Shown: positions 16,251 to 23,789, counted from the first letter of the stretch. The stretch: 64,000 nt of DNA from Nitrospira sp. ND1 (GCF_900170025.1 NZ_FWEX01000006.1:3029839-3093838), one strand, 5' to 3'. The notes: generated from the letters alone by a model not told the origin. Made by a program: numbers and translations.

Positions 16251-17507
16251 ATGCTGACGAGGCGGAATCTGTTCAAGTTCGCTGCGACATTCGGGTTGGG
16301 TGTCTTCGCGCCACGGTTTGAGCAGCTGGCCAGCGGTGCGGCCGTGGAGTCGCGGCAGGGGCAAGACCCATCTCCGGAGCGTGTCCTCTCACAGCACGAA
16401 CAATCGTTCCTGGATCTGGAATGGTTCGAAAATCTCAAAGATGACCTGGATTGTGTGGAGGTCGTCGCGTATGTGGCCCCGACGTTCAACATGCCTGCTT
16501 CGGCTGAAATCAATTTGATCCGGGGAAGTTCCCATTGTCTCTTTTGTGGCGAGGCCGGTTTTCGCGTGGGAGCGGAATCCTTCACGTGCAAGTGGTGCAA
16601 TGCGGAGGGATCCGCGATTGAGTTGTATGCCAAAGCTGAAGGACTGCCGCATGAGGGAGCGGCGGCGCGCCTTGAAGCACTGTTGAACGACGGGTTGCTC
16701 AAGGGCCGTCGTGGGGAAAACGAATATGCGCACAGAATGCTGGCGGAAGCGGCGCGCTTCTACCATGCCTCGCTGTGCGAAAGTCCGGAAGGGGCAGTGG
16801 CCAGGGAGTGCCTGGCCGAACAAGGGATCGCGCCGTCCACGATCGAAGGGTTTCGGCTTGGCTATGCGCCGGCTGAGCCGGACGACCTCTTAGGCCGCCA
16901 CTTGGTGGCGGTAGGGTATGCGATTCCCAGGCTCTTGCAAACGGTTCGCGTGAATGAAGAGGGTGAGGAAAATCTGGTCGATCGATATGGCGGCGGCCAC
17001 CTGCTCATTCCAATTGGTGATCAGACAGGGCGTAGCTGGGGATTCATGAAACACAGGCTCACCTCGCGGCAGGACTCTCTGCAGGCAGGATGGACGCAGG
17101 ACACCTTGGCCGTTTCGGAGCGGCGGCTGCGCAGACTCATCTTTCTCCATCCCGCCTGGCCTCAGGATTTCAACCGGCACCAGAGAGTGTTGATTACGGA
17201 GACACCTTGGGAGGTCGTCGCCTTGCACAATGCCGGTATTGAGAATGCGGTCTATCTGTTCGACTGCGTGACCGATCCAATTCGTCTTCGGGTGCTGCTG
17301 TCTCTCGGCCGAGACTTGATTTGTTGCGTCGACCCCAAAGGGCGAAGGTCGGTGAAGGCCTTGCGCGTCATTGAAGTACTTGAACGTGAGACGCGGCACA
17401 TTCGCGTGATGTCCGTGCCGTACAAGGGTGGCCTGATGGAACTGCTGCAAGCGAGCGGCCCCCAGGCGGTACGCGAGGCAATGAGTCAGGCTATCCCGTT
17501 TCTTTAG
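16251..17507 (+). CDS. Degenerate DnaG-primase-like protein with Tat-like N-terminus
   Basis: 418 residues. Residues 1-30 look like a twin-arginine signal (TRRNLFKFAATFGLG). A CHC2-type zinc ribbon follows (Cys96, Cys99, Cys113, Cys116, then GSAIELYAKAEGL). Next is the DnaG N-terminal core (170-270: ARFYHASLCESPEG, then YGGGHLLIPIGDQTGRSWGF). Last is a Toprim-like domain (312-418: VLITETPWEVVALHNAGIENAV). The Toprim Glu317 is kept, but the usual Asp-x-Asp is CVDPKG, so metal-dependent primase activity is doubtful. The ATG at 16251 has GGGAGG before it; the longer frame would erase the palindromic operator region. It heads a putative operon with the next two genes. Role unknown. Confidence 0.7.
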   Translation: MLTRRNLFKFAATFGLGVFAPRFEQLASGAAVESRQGQDPSPERVLSQHEQSFLDLEWFENLKDDLDCVEVVAYVAPTFNMPASAEINLIRGSSHCLFCGEAGFRVGAESFTCKWCNAEGSAIELYAKAEGLPHEGAAARLEALLNDGLLKGRRGENEYAHRMLAEAARFYHASLCESPEGAVARECLAEQGIAPSTIEGFRLGYAPAEPDDLLGRHLVAVGYAIPRLLQTVRVNEEGEENLVDRYGGGHLLIPIGDQTGRSWGFMKHRLTSRQDSLQAGWTQDTLAVSERRLRRLIFLHPAWPQDFNRHQRVLITETPWEVVALHNAGIENAVYLFDCVTDPIRLRVLLSLGRDLICCVDPKGRRSVKALRVIEVLERETRHIRVMSVPYKGGLMELLQASGPQAVREAMSQAIPFL

Positions 17508-17543
17508 TGGCTGGAGGCGTGAGGTCTAGGAGGGAATGTTGTC

Positions 17544-17783
17544 ATGGAATGGCTGGTGCTGCTCATGTTGCAGGTGTTGGTTCCGGCAGACGCGCTGATG
17601 CAGGTGACTCTGAACAAATCCCTGGCGCAGGTCATTCAGGAGCAGATCAGTTGCCGCAAGGAGTTCGATGAGGCGAGGCCGGAGTTCGAGCGGGTGACTC
17701 GGATCGACGACCCCATGGCGCGTTCAAATGCCATCGACAAATTGCGCACGACCGTGCTACTACGCTGCGGGGTGAGGCCGTGA
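17544..17783 (+). CDS. Small hypothetical protein, 79 residues
   Basis: It starts with a short hydrophobic stretch (EWLVLLMLQVLVP) that could be a signal or membrane segment. A helical, charged part with two Cys (ISCRKEF and LLRCGV) follows. No family recognised. The ATG follows AGGAGG. It lies 36 bases after the primase-like gene and 31 before the glycosylase-fold gene, so co-transcription is likely. Confidence 0.6.
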   Translation: MEWLVLLMLQVLVPADALMQVTLNKSLAQVIQEQISCRKEFDEARPEFERVTRIDDPMARSNAIDKLRTTVLLRCGVRP

Positions 17784-17814
17784 GTGTAAAACTCTATTGT
17801 TGGAGGAGTTGTTC

Positions 17815-18606
17815 ATGACTGAAAGTGAGATGAATAGGTTATTGCTGGACATTAGGAAAGAGTTAGCTGACTACTTACATAGATCAGGATCGATTTTCTA
17901 CACCGGTCGTCAGGCAATGAGAAAGGGTGATTTTTATTTGATGGGGCTCAACCCTGGTGGTGACCCAGGTATTATGAAAGAAGAGACAATTGAAAAGTCT
18001 TTGACTGACTGGCGGAGGAGAGAGCCCGAGGAGTGGTCAGAGTATAAGGATGTGGACTGGGGGAAAAAGAAGTCAGATCCCAAGTATGAGAACCCTGGAA
18101 ACTCTAGGCATCAAAAAAGGGTGAGGAGCTTTTGCACGAATTGCTTGGGCGAGCCTGATGTGAGGAATGTGTTTTCTGCCAATGCCATTTTTGAGAGGAC
18201 TAGAAAGGGAGATCACTTGCCAAAGGGTACCAGCCTTGAGCATGTCTGCTGGCAAGTCCATCAGCTCTTGTTTTTGAAAGTTCAGCCGAAATACATCATT
18301 TGCCTTGGGCACGGACTGGATAGCTCGTTCGATCGATTGAAGAGTGAGAAATGTCTAGCCGTCGGTGATTTTTGCGAGGAGGCATTTAAGATGCCGAATG
18401 GAACCAGAAATTTTTACATCCGCTGGTTTGAGGCGGCGAAAATTCAGAATCCATTGCCGGGTTTGGAACGCTTGGTTCGCATCATAGGTGTTCCTCATCC
18501 GAGTTGGTTTGATCTCGGCGCCGACTGGTTCAGCCAGGCGTGCAGAACGCTTCCCCTGTTCGATTCGAACCCACTCAGATGTAAAAATGCGAATAGATAC
18601 GGCTGA
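17815..18606 (+). CDS. Uracil-DNA glycosylase superfamily-fold protein
   Basis: 263 residues. Motif 1 is LMGLNPGGDP (44-51), the core strand is KYIICLGHG, and the C-terminal motif is VPHPSWF (226-232), together the signature of the UDG fold. Members excise uracil or other damaged bases, and some outlying branches have other or unknown activity. It has no iron-sulfur cluster Cys set. The codon use is much more AT-rich than neighbouring genes, which points to recent acquisition. The start has GGAGGAG upstream. Context: third gene behind the primase-like protein and a WYL regulator. Confidence 0.72.
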   Translation: MTESEMNRLLLDIRKELADYLHRSGSIFYTGRQAMRKGDFYLMGLNPGGDPGIMKEETIEKSLTDWRRREPEEWSEYKDVDWGKKKSDPKYENPGNSRHQKRVRSFCTNCLGEPDVRNVFSANAIFERTRKGDHLPKGTSLEHVCWQVHQLLFLKVQPKYIICLGHGLDSSFDRLKSEKCLAVGDFCEEAFKMPNGTRNFYIRWFEAAKIQNPLPGLERLVRIIGVPHPSWFDLGADWFSQACRTLPLFDSNPLRCKNANRYG

Positions 18607-18645
18607 CTTTCTAAGGGTTTCAGCCACACGTATGTCCCTACCCTG

Positions 18646-18666
18646 ATGTGACCTTTTCTGTCACGC
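18646..18666. promoter_or_regulatory. Palindromic operator, site 2
   Basis: ATGTGACC-TTTTC-TGTCACGC. The right arm and spacer are identical to site 1, and the left arm keeps GTGAC. TAGACT at 18675-18680 lies at the same distance as TAATGT does from site 1. It is 143 bases upstream of the small gene at 18809. Confidence 0.6.
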
Positions 18667-18808
18667 TTCTGTCGTAGACTTCCCTGATTCATTCTTAATG
18701 CTTATCCGCTACCGGAAGTCGGGAACGGCCGCGATATGAGCTCGGAAACCTCGCGTTCGGGACGGCCAATCGACATGAGTGCACAACGCTATGATAGGAG
18801 GTTCTTTG

Positions 18809-19039
18809 ATGGACAGATATATTTACACCAACTGGCGCGGCCAGCAATTTGTCATTGATGATAGCTTCATCGACGATATGAAGAAGCGAATTTCCATGGA
18901 CGATGGGTCTGATTCGAGCGAGCTGGCCGATCTCACACCGGAACTATTGATGGAAATGCTTCCAACGATGGAGGGCATTGAGCGATGCCGGCAATTGGAG
19001 GAACTGTGGGCCGCCTCGGTCGACCCCCACGGTTGTTGA
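18809..19039 (+). CDS. Small acidic hypothetical protein, 76 residues
   Basis: It begins MDRYIYTNWRGQQFVIDDSF and has an acidic helical second half. No family recognised. The ATG follows ATAGGAGG. The operator-like site at 18646 suggests it belongs to the same regulon as the primase-like operon. Eleven bases after the stop is a 22-bp repeat that marks the start of an accessory patch. Confidence 0.6.
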   Translation: MDRYIYTNWRGQQFVIDDSFIDDMKKRISMDDGSDSSELADLTPELLMEMLPTMEGIERCRQLEELWAASVDPHGC

Positions 19040-19044
19040 TGGGG

Positions 19045-19200
19045 CTACCGTGCCAGGAATGATTTTCTCACATGCCAATGGCATCCTGCTGCGTTTGATT
19101 CTCGTAGAGAATGTTCACGCTTGTCGGCATACTCTTCGCTGATGCGCGCCAGGCATCGCTCCATACTTGCCGTCTTGTTCAGCTCCACATCATAAGCCAT
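19045..19200 (-). pseudogene. Truncated HepT-like (DUF86) toxin remnant
   Basis: Reading from an ATG at 19200, the first 25 codons give YDVELNKTASMERCLARISEEY, the N-terminus typical of HepT RNase toxins of MntA/HepT pairs. Homology then stops and the frame ends at 19045 inside the 22-bp repeat, so more than half of the protein is missing. Coding-like sequence directly upstream on the same strand (19201-19320, ending RELIYGL) may be the C-terminus of the partner nucleotidyltransferase. I cannot confirm that part. Confidence 0.45.
19050..19071 (+). repeat. 22-bp direct repeat, left copy
   Basis: GTGCCAGGAATGATTTTCTC followed by AC. It is identical to 20172-20193 except for one base (C for T at position 4). 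It marks the point where the HepT-like gene is cut off. Confidence 0.7.
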
Positions 19201-19313
19201 AGATCAGCTCGCGCTCTTTGCTGTCCCTGAGGATGTCCCGACGTTCCTCCTTCACCCGTGCACAGTTCGAGTAGGCGTACATTTCCATCCACGGCATGCC
19301 GCAGAAGAATTTG

Positions 19314-19325
19314 GTAACATGTTAC
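19314..19325. promoter_or_regulatory. Palindromic operator of mazEF
   Basis: GTAACATGTTAC is a perfect 12-bp palindrome. A half-similar GTAACGTGTGAT follows at 19337. Their position 50 and 28 bases before the antitoxin start fits autorepression by the MazE-MazF complex. Confidence 0.5.
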
Positions 19326-19375
19326 GAAGGCATGTGGTAACGTGTGATCAGAAGACAGCAGAGGGAGAAAATCCT

Positions 19376-19597
19376 ATGCCCTCCGAGACACATCTGAGCT
19401 CGAAAGAGAAGCAGAGCCGATACCGGAGCCGGTTGCGCCAAAAGGGTTTGCGGCCGGTGCAGATCTGGGTTCCGGACACCCGTGCTGCCGGGTTTGCAAC
19501 TGAATGTCGCAGGCAGGCGCGCCTTGTGGCACGGTCCGCGCAGGAAAGGCCTGTTCTTGACTTCATCTCAGAGATCGCTGATTGGGACAATGGATGA
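19376..19597 (+). CDS. MazE-type antitoxin (DUF3018)
   Basis: 73 residues. It begins with a basic region (SSKEKQSRYRSRLRQKGLRPVQIWVPDTR) typical of the DUF3018 antitoxins, with a helical C-terminus that should wrap the toxin. The ATG at 19376 follows GAGGGAGAAAATCCT. The stop overlaps the toxin start by ATGA. It likely neutralises MazF and represses the operon. Confidence 0.82.
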   Translation: MPSETHLSSKEKQSRYRSRLRQKGLRPVQIWVPDTRAAGFATECRRQARLVARSAQERPVLDFISEIADWDNG

Positions 19598-19920
19598 AGC
19601 GCGGCGATCTTGTTGCGGTCGCTGCCAAGGGCCACTATAGCGGAAAACCGCGGCCTGCCCTTGTCCTGCAATCCAATCTCTTCTCTGCGCTTGGGAGCGT
19701 GACGATCTGCCTCCTGACGACTGAATTTCTTGATGCGCCGCTGTTTCGCCTTGCCGTTGAGCCTTCGCCGAAAAATGGCCTGAAGCAGCCCTCGCAGATT
19801 ATGATCGATAAGATCGTGACCGTTCCTCATGACGCAATTGGTGCCCGGATCGGCTCGCTCGATCATGAAGCGATGGCCCGCGTCGACCGCTCCCTGGCCG
19901 TATTTCTCGGGATCGTCTAA
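19594..19920 (+). CDS. MazF/PemK-family endoribonuclease toxin
   Basis: 108 residues with the PemK-like barrel: MKRGDLVAVAA, then GKPRPALVLQS, the catalytic-type strand VTICLLTTE, and QIMIDKIVTVPHDAIG. It cuts mRNA at short sequence motifs. Full length, and coupled to the antitoxin by an ATGA overlap. It is the only apparently intact toxin-antitoxin pair in the window. Confidence 0.88.
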   Translation: MKRGDLVAVAAKGHYSGKPRPALVLQSNLFSALGSVTICLLTTEFLDAPLFRLAVEPSPKNGLKQPSQIMIDKIVTVPHDAIGARIGSLDHEAMARVDRSLAVFLGIV

Positions 19921-20071
19921 CCTTCGCTTCCCAACTGGTGGTTGCCGGTCTTGAAGGCTTCGCTGCTTGGTGTGCTTTCAGGCAGGACGATTCCACCGCC
20001 TGCGGACTCTTCACACTGTCTGGGGTCAGGGAACTTCTTGAAGATCAAGTAGGCTGACTGACTGAATCACG

Positions 20072-20170
20072 CTACCAGGTTCGACGTTGCACCATGACAT
20101 TTAGAATCGTGAGCAGTTTCCGCGTGCACGCCGTCAGCGCCAACTTCTTGCCTTCTCCGCCTGACGAAAT
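20072..20170 (-). pseudogene. IS110-family transposase C-terminal remnant
   Basis: On the minus strand about 32 codons read GKKLALTACTRKLLTILNV, then MVQRRTW, then stop. This is the very conserved C-terminal end of IS110 transposases. Upstream it is cut exactly at the 22-bp direct repeat (20172-20193). The rest of 19921-20258 has no gene. Confidence 0.7.
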
Positions 20171-20171
20171 G

Positions 20172-20193
20172 GTGTCAGGAATGATTTTCTCAC
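20172..20193 (+). repeat. 22-bp direct repeat, right copy
   Basis: GTGTCAGGAATGATTTTCTC followed by AC. Partner of 19050-19071. TGTCAGGAATGAT resembles the start of IS21-type ends (the local IS21 begins TGTCAGTAATCAT), so it may be a solo end of a lost element. Confidence 0.65.
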
Positions 20194-20258
20194 CCAGGCG
20201 GTGGGGTCATGCCGATCAGGCGATCATCCTGCCCTGAGCCTGTGCGGCGACAGTTCTG

Positions 20259-20699
20259 CTAGTTGCGCCCGCCTCTTTCCAGCCGGACTGATTGCGCCGA
20301 CCAGTCGAGCCCTCCCATCCGCACATTGCGGCCATCGACCGCTTCGATGCGGATCGTGATGGCTGGTTGCGTGACCAGGCGGTCGGCCAACGAGCCGAGG
20401 GGGCGCGTCACATCGATCAGCAGGGTCGGCAGGCGTCGCGGAGCCGATCCCACCGACCGGTCCCCCACGATGCCCGCCGAGCCCAACATGACCGGATCCG
20501 CTCCTTCGATGATTGCAGCCGCTCGCAGCTTGAACGGTTGTCCCCCTGCGACCGTCAAGCCCTCCAGCACCAATCGGACGTGGGAGGCCTGTTGCCACCC
20601 GGTCGGTAAGTCGACGGAGAACCGGTGCGGTCCTTCCTCCGCATGAACCGCCAGTGCAGCCAGGATCATGACGCTCGCGAGCCAGGAGATAAGTCCCAT
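20259..20699 (-). CDS. Secreted hypothetical protein next to tyrosinase
   Basis: 146 residues with a signal peptide (LISWLASVMILAALAVHA/EE). The predicted beta-rich mature part could be an accessory or copper-loading partner of the tyrosinase. No family recognised. Its ATG lies two bases after the tyrosinase stop codon, so the two are very probably one transcriptional unit. The low-information sequence in 20194-20258 holds nothing I can name. Confidence 0.65.
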   Translation of the reverse strand: MGLISWLASVMILAALAVHAEEGPHRFSVDLPTGWQQASHVRLVLEGLTVAGGQPFKLRAAAIIEGADPVMLGSAGIVGDRSVGSAPRRLPTLLIDVTRPLGSLADRLVTQPAITIRIEAVDGRNVRMGGLDWSAQSVRLERGGRN

Positions 20700-20701
20700 G
20701 G

Positions 20702-22138
20702 TTACCGTTCCTCGCGTTCCACTTCTGCGACGGACAGCAAGACGTCCTTCGCCCGTACCGGGATGACTTTTCGGGCCTCAGGTTTAACTCCGCGCTCGAC
20801 CAGGGCCAAGCGGACCGGACCGAGGGTACCGCTCAGGGCTTCGAGTTTGGCGGTGGAGAGCCTAACGGCGATGTTTCGTGCGTTCTTCGACACATGCCGA
20901 CGCTCCCGATCGTTCAACACCACCGGCACGGTACCGAGATAGCCCTTGCTACCGGGGCCTTCATCGGCTTTCGCCGCTTCGGGAGTCGCATAGAGTCGAT
21001 ACACAGCGCTCTTATCCGTGGGAACGGCGAGCTCGTTCAGGTGCAGTCTCGCGCGGCCTCCCTGTTCAACGACTTTCATCATCTTAGCACGCGTCTGTCC
21101 GGCAAACTTCAGGGTCTGGCTGACCCGCCAATCGGTCTTGATGGGGAACCAATCGAGGAGGCAGGGGAGCTGCTCCAAGAACTTCGACGGCCCATAGGTA
21201 TAACGCAATTGAGTGTCGTGGTTCAGGACCTGTGAGGCCTTGATCGACCGCCACACTTTATTTTCATCGTAGAAATTCCATGTCAGGTTCAAGAAGGCCG
21301 TTGCCGTCGGGTTCGTGTGGATGGACGAGGCCTTGTTCCAGTCCGACCACATCTTGTCCACGTTGGCATGATGCGCGTAGAAGACGGGATCTTTCCCGGC
21401 TGAATCGAAGAAGCCCATGTCGCCGCCGACGTCGACGTGGACCGCACCGTGGGGTGTCCCCTCAGGAATGCCGCTGCCGCTCGCCGTACCGCCGAACTCT
21501 GTGAAGGTGTCCGCCGTGAGGGCAGCCTCCATGACGTCTTCCCCGACATCTTCTTCCGGGATTTCCTCCGTCGGGTCCATGCTGCGGGTCCCGTTCCACA
21601 GTGGGTTGCTGTTGTCGTTCGGATCGCTGTAGGCGCCGGGCAGCTTGCGGTGGCTCGGTGTGTCCCAGTCCCAGTAGGGAAGGCGGAAATTCATGTCGCC
21701 GATCAGCTTCCCGAGGATCCGTTCGTGAAAGTAGAGATAGGCGCGGTGCCAGGCGAAGAATTGCCAGGTGAAATGGACCTGAGTGCCGGCGCCGCAGTAC
21801 CAGCAATGGACGTTGGCCTGCCGCAGGAATCCGCGCGGGTCGTTCGGGGCGCTGGTATCGAGCGCGCGCATGGCCTTATAGGCATCCTTGAGTTGTGTGA
21901 TCTCCGCCGCACTCAGGGTGCTGGCGGGGCGGCGCGGGAGGATCATTCGACAGTCCTTGCGCCATGGTTTCGGTGTCCCGGGATTGCCTGGAGGTTCGCA
22001 CACGGCCAGCACCGATTCCGGCAACGCCAGGCCGCCGAACAGGCCCGCGCCTAGCGCCCCGACACCCAATCCCATCCGCTGAAGAAATGACCTCCGCGAC
22101 GGCATGGTCGCCCACATGCGGTCGTCCAGATTCGACAT
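20702..22138 (-). CDS. Tat-exported tyrosinase/polyphenol oxidase
   Basis: 478 residues. A twin-arginine signal (SRRSFLQRMGLGVGALGAGLFGGLA) leads to a type-3 copper domain. CuA His lie in ANVHCWYC, HFTWQ and FAWHRAYLYFHER. CuB His lie in GTPHGAVHVDVGG and DPVFYAHHANVDKMW. The HCWYC Cys could form the Cys-His thioether of polyphenol oxidases. The C-terminal domain (about 330-478) resembles the plant-type PPO caps. It oxidises phenols to quinones in the periplasm. The start has GGAGGT at ideal distance. Unusual in an autotroph. Confidence 0.9.
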   Translation of the reverse strand: MSNLDDRMWATMPSRRSFLQRMGLGVGALGAGLFGGLALPESVLAVCEPPGNPGTPKPWRKDCRMILPRRPASTLSAAEITQLKDAYKAMRALDTSAPNDPRGFLRQANVHCWYCGAGTQVHFTWQFFAWHRAYLYFHERILGKLIGDMNFRLPYWDWDTPSHRKLPGAYSDPNDNSNPLWNGTRSMDPTEEIPEEDVGEDVMEAALTADTFTEFGGTASGSGIPEGTPHGAVHVDVGGDMGFFDSAGKDPVFYAHHANVDKMWSDWNKASSIHTNPTATAFLNLTWNFYDENKVWRSIKASQVLNHDTQLRYTYGPSKFLEQLPCLLDWFPIKTDWRVSQTLKFAGQTRAKMMKVVEQGGRARLHLNELAVPTDKSAVYRLYATPEAAKADEGPGSKGYLGTVPVVLNDRERRHVSKNARNIAVRLSTAKLEALSGTLGPVRLALVERGVKPEARKVIPVRAKDVLLSVAEVEREER

Positions 22139-22861
22139 GACCTACCTCCTTGTGTGTGGCTTCGGCTAGGAAAGCTCCGCGCCGTCCCGAGCGCGACGCC
22201 ATGGTTGGATGGGGCAACGAGTGATCAATATCCATGCCATGAGCGGATGCGGCCCCCGGTTGCGAGAGATGCGCGGATTCTCGGCCTGGCGTCGAAGGAT
22301 TCCCTGTCAATCCCGTAGGTGTTCGTATCCAATGGGATACGGTGCCGCCCGAATAGATACAGCTGCGGTGGAATTTTTCGCCCGATGCGATTTTTGCAAA
22401 CTCTCATTCTTCTAGCGATCTCGGTAAAGGAAAAACAGCGCTGTTTTCTCTCTCCTAGCTGTGGCATCCGGGGTTAATGGATCTGGTCCATCCAGAAATT
22501 ATCGTTGCGACCTCAGCTGGCGGACCTACCGTCTGCGCTACAACTTTTTGGCAATGGACTGGAAGGTTCTGAAACTTCAGGTGAGCCAAGTCCGACTTAT
22601 GGCAGATTCGACCTCGAAGGAAAGAGGGGTACGCTGAATCTCCATTCTGGATCGCCGGATGTGTCGATTACCGGGATTCCACATCTGAATAGGTGAAATC
22701 CGCTGGCAAAGGAATCATTACCTGAGATTGGGGAGCCGACGTATACAGGACCCGGAATGAAATGTCGAAATGCAGCGGCTCGCCCGAGCTACTCTACCGC
22801 GCCGCAACTTCACCGGAAAGACTACGATCTGAGATAGCATCTTGCCTGGAGTGAAGACGGC
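22139..22861. other. Intergenic region without recognisable gene
   Basis: About 720 bases between the divergent end of the tyrosinase unit and the Phd/ParE module. Short open frames here lack ribosome sites and family similarity. Base composition is lower in GC than the surroundings, especially 22330-22480. A small inverted repeat ATGGA-TCTGG-TCCAT lies near 22478-22492. No RNA gene is recognised. Confidence 0.5.
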
Positions 22862-23077
22862 CTAGCGATAGACATCCTTGCGATGCTCAATTGAGAGGAT
22901 ATCCAACCACTCGACGCCGGTATTCCGGTAGAGGATCCGATAGGGCCAGACTCGGTAGGACCAGACTGTATCTTTCTGAAACTTTTCTTTGAGCGGTTTG
23001 CCGTCGAGGGGATGTTCGGCGAGGTGGCAGATGGCGTCTTTGATTGTGTCCCGAGTTCCAGCGTCGAAGGAGGCCAC
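22862..23077 (-). CDS. RelE/ParE-family toxin with frameshifted N-terminus
   Basis: The frame encodes ASFDAGTRDTIKDAICHLAEHP, PYRILYR and SIEHRKDVYR, the body of a ParE/RelE toxin. It lacks a proper first strand. Its only upstream start is a GTG inside the conserved helix. The expected N-terminus (RQARLTLKPS) is encoded in another frame from a GTG at 23115 that overlaps the antitoxin stop. The two parts are offset near 23087 by a net loss of bases (1 or 7). The toxin is therefore probably inactive, or made only by frameshifting. Confidence 0.6.
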   Translation of the reverse strand: MASFDAGTRDTIKDAICHLAEHPLDGKPLKEKFQKDTVWSYRVWPYRILYRNTGVEWLDILSIEHRKDVYR

Positions 23078-23111
23078 ATCCTTGATGGCTTGAGGGTGAG
23101 TCTCGCCTGTC

Positions 23112-23378
23112 TCACGGCTTTTCGTCGAACACGTCCTTGAACGACCGAAGCTTCCCTGCCTTCGCTTCTTTCAGCCCTTGCTCAAGAGCTTTGACCGCTT
23201 GGGGATTTGAGAGCAGCTCCAATGTTTCAACCCAGGTTTCAAATTCTTCCGCCCCCATGACCACCGCTTTAGGAGTTCCATTTTTTGTCACGATTACCCG
23301 CTCGGACAAACGATCGGCATTGTCCACCAAGGAGGAGAATCTGGACCGGGCCTGCTTGAGCGACATGGTTTTTGTCAT
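23112..23378 (-). CDS. Phd/YefM-type antitoxin
   Basis: 88 residues. The N-terminal DNA-binding fold is SLKQARSRFSSLVDNADRLSERVIVTKNGTPKAVVMGAEEFE with motifs broken up by typical Phd spacing, followed by an acidic/basic C-terminal toxin-binding tail ending KDVFDEKP. The ATG at 23378 has GAGG 7 bases upstream; an ATG six bases earlier is also possible. It is the intact partner of the damaged toxin downstream. Confidence 0.83.
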   Translation of the reverse strand: MTKTMSLKQARSRFSSLVDNADRLSERVIVTKNGTPKAVVMGAEEFETWVETLELLSNPQAVKALEQGLKEAKAGKLRSFKDVFDEKP

Positions 23379-23400
23379 CGTCATGCCTCGTTGATGTGGC

Positions 23401-23416
23401 GTGTACACAATTGTGT
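23401..23416. promoter_or_regulatory. Palindromic operator of the Phd/ParE module
   Basis: Two overlapping perfect palindromes, GTGTACAC (23401-23408) and ACACAATTGTGT (23405-23416), lie just upstream of the antitoxin start. This is the expected place for autorepression by a Phd-type antitoxin. Confidence 0.5.
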
Positions 23417-23438
23417 CTCGTCCGACAAGGTATCAGCC

Positions 23439-23777
23439 CTACCGCGCCAGCAGCTTTACCAGCCCCACGCAGCACATGTAGAGGACCATGGAGCCGGCCA
23501 TGGAGAGCCAGAAGCCGACGCGCTCCACGCCGTAGATCATGCAGCCGACGTAGACGAGCCAGGGCGGCACAAACCAGAGCAGGTTCTTGGCGTAGGTCAC
23601 GAGGTGTTCGCTGCCGCCGTTGAGATAGATGAGGATGAACGTCGCGCCGGTCATCGCCGGAAAGGTACTGGCGAAGGCGGCGAGAAACGACCGGCCTTGC
23701 GATCCCAGATAGGTTGAGATGCTGACAATGGTGCCGCCCAACAAGAAGTACAATCCGTACTTCGCCCACTCGCCCAT
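23439..23777 (-). CDS. Small integral membrane protein (DUF3147/GlpM-like)
   Basis: 112 residues with about four transmembrane helices (YGLYFLLGGTIVSISTYLG; FLAAFASTFPAMTGATFILIYL in the second; LLWFVPPWLVYVGCMIYG; LSMAGSMVLYMCCVGLV). The arrangement resembles GlpM/DUF3147 proteins, but similarity is only general. The start has GGAGGT. The RNase Z-like gene ends 12 bases upstream, so they form a pair. Confidence 0.6.
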   Translation of the reverse strand: MGEWAKYGLYFLLGGTIVSISTYLGSQGRSFLAAFASTFPAMTGATFILIYLNGGSEHLVTYAKNLLWFVPPWLVYVGCMIYGVERVGFWLSMAGSMVLYMCCVGLVKLLAR

Positions 23778-23789
23778 CCGCGACCTCCT

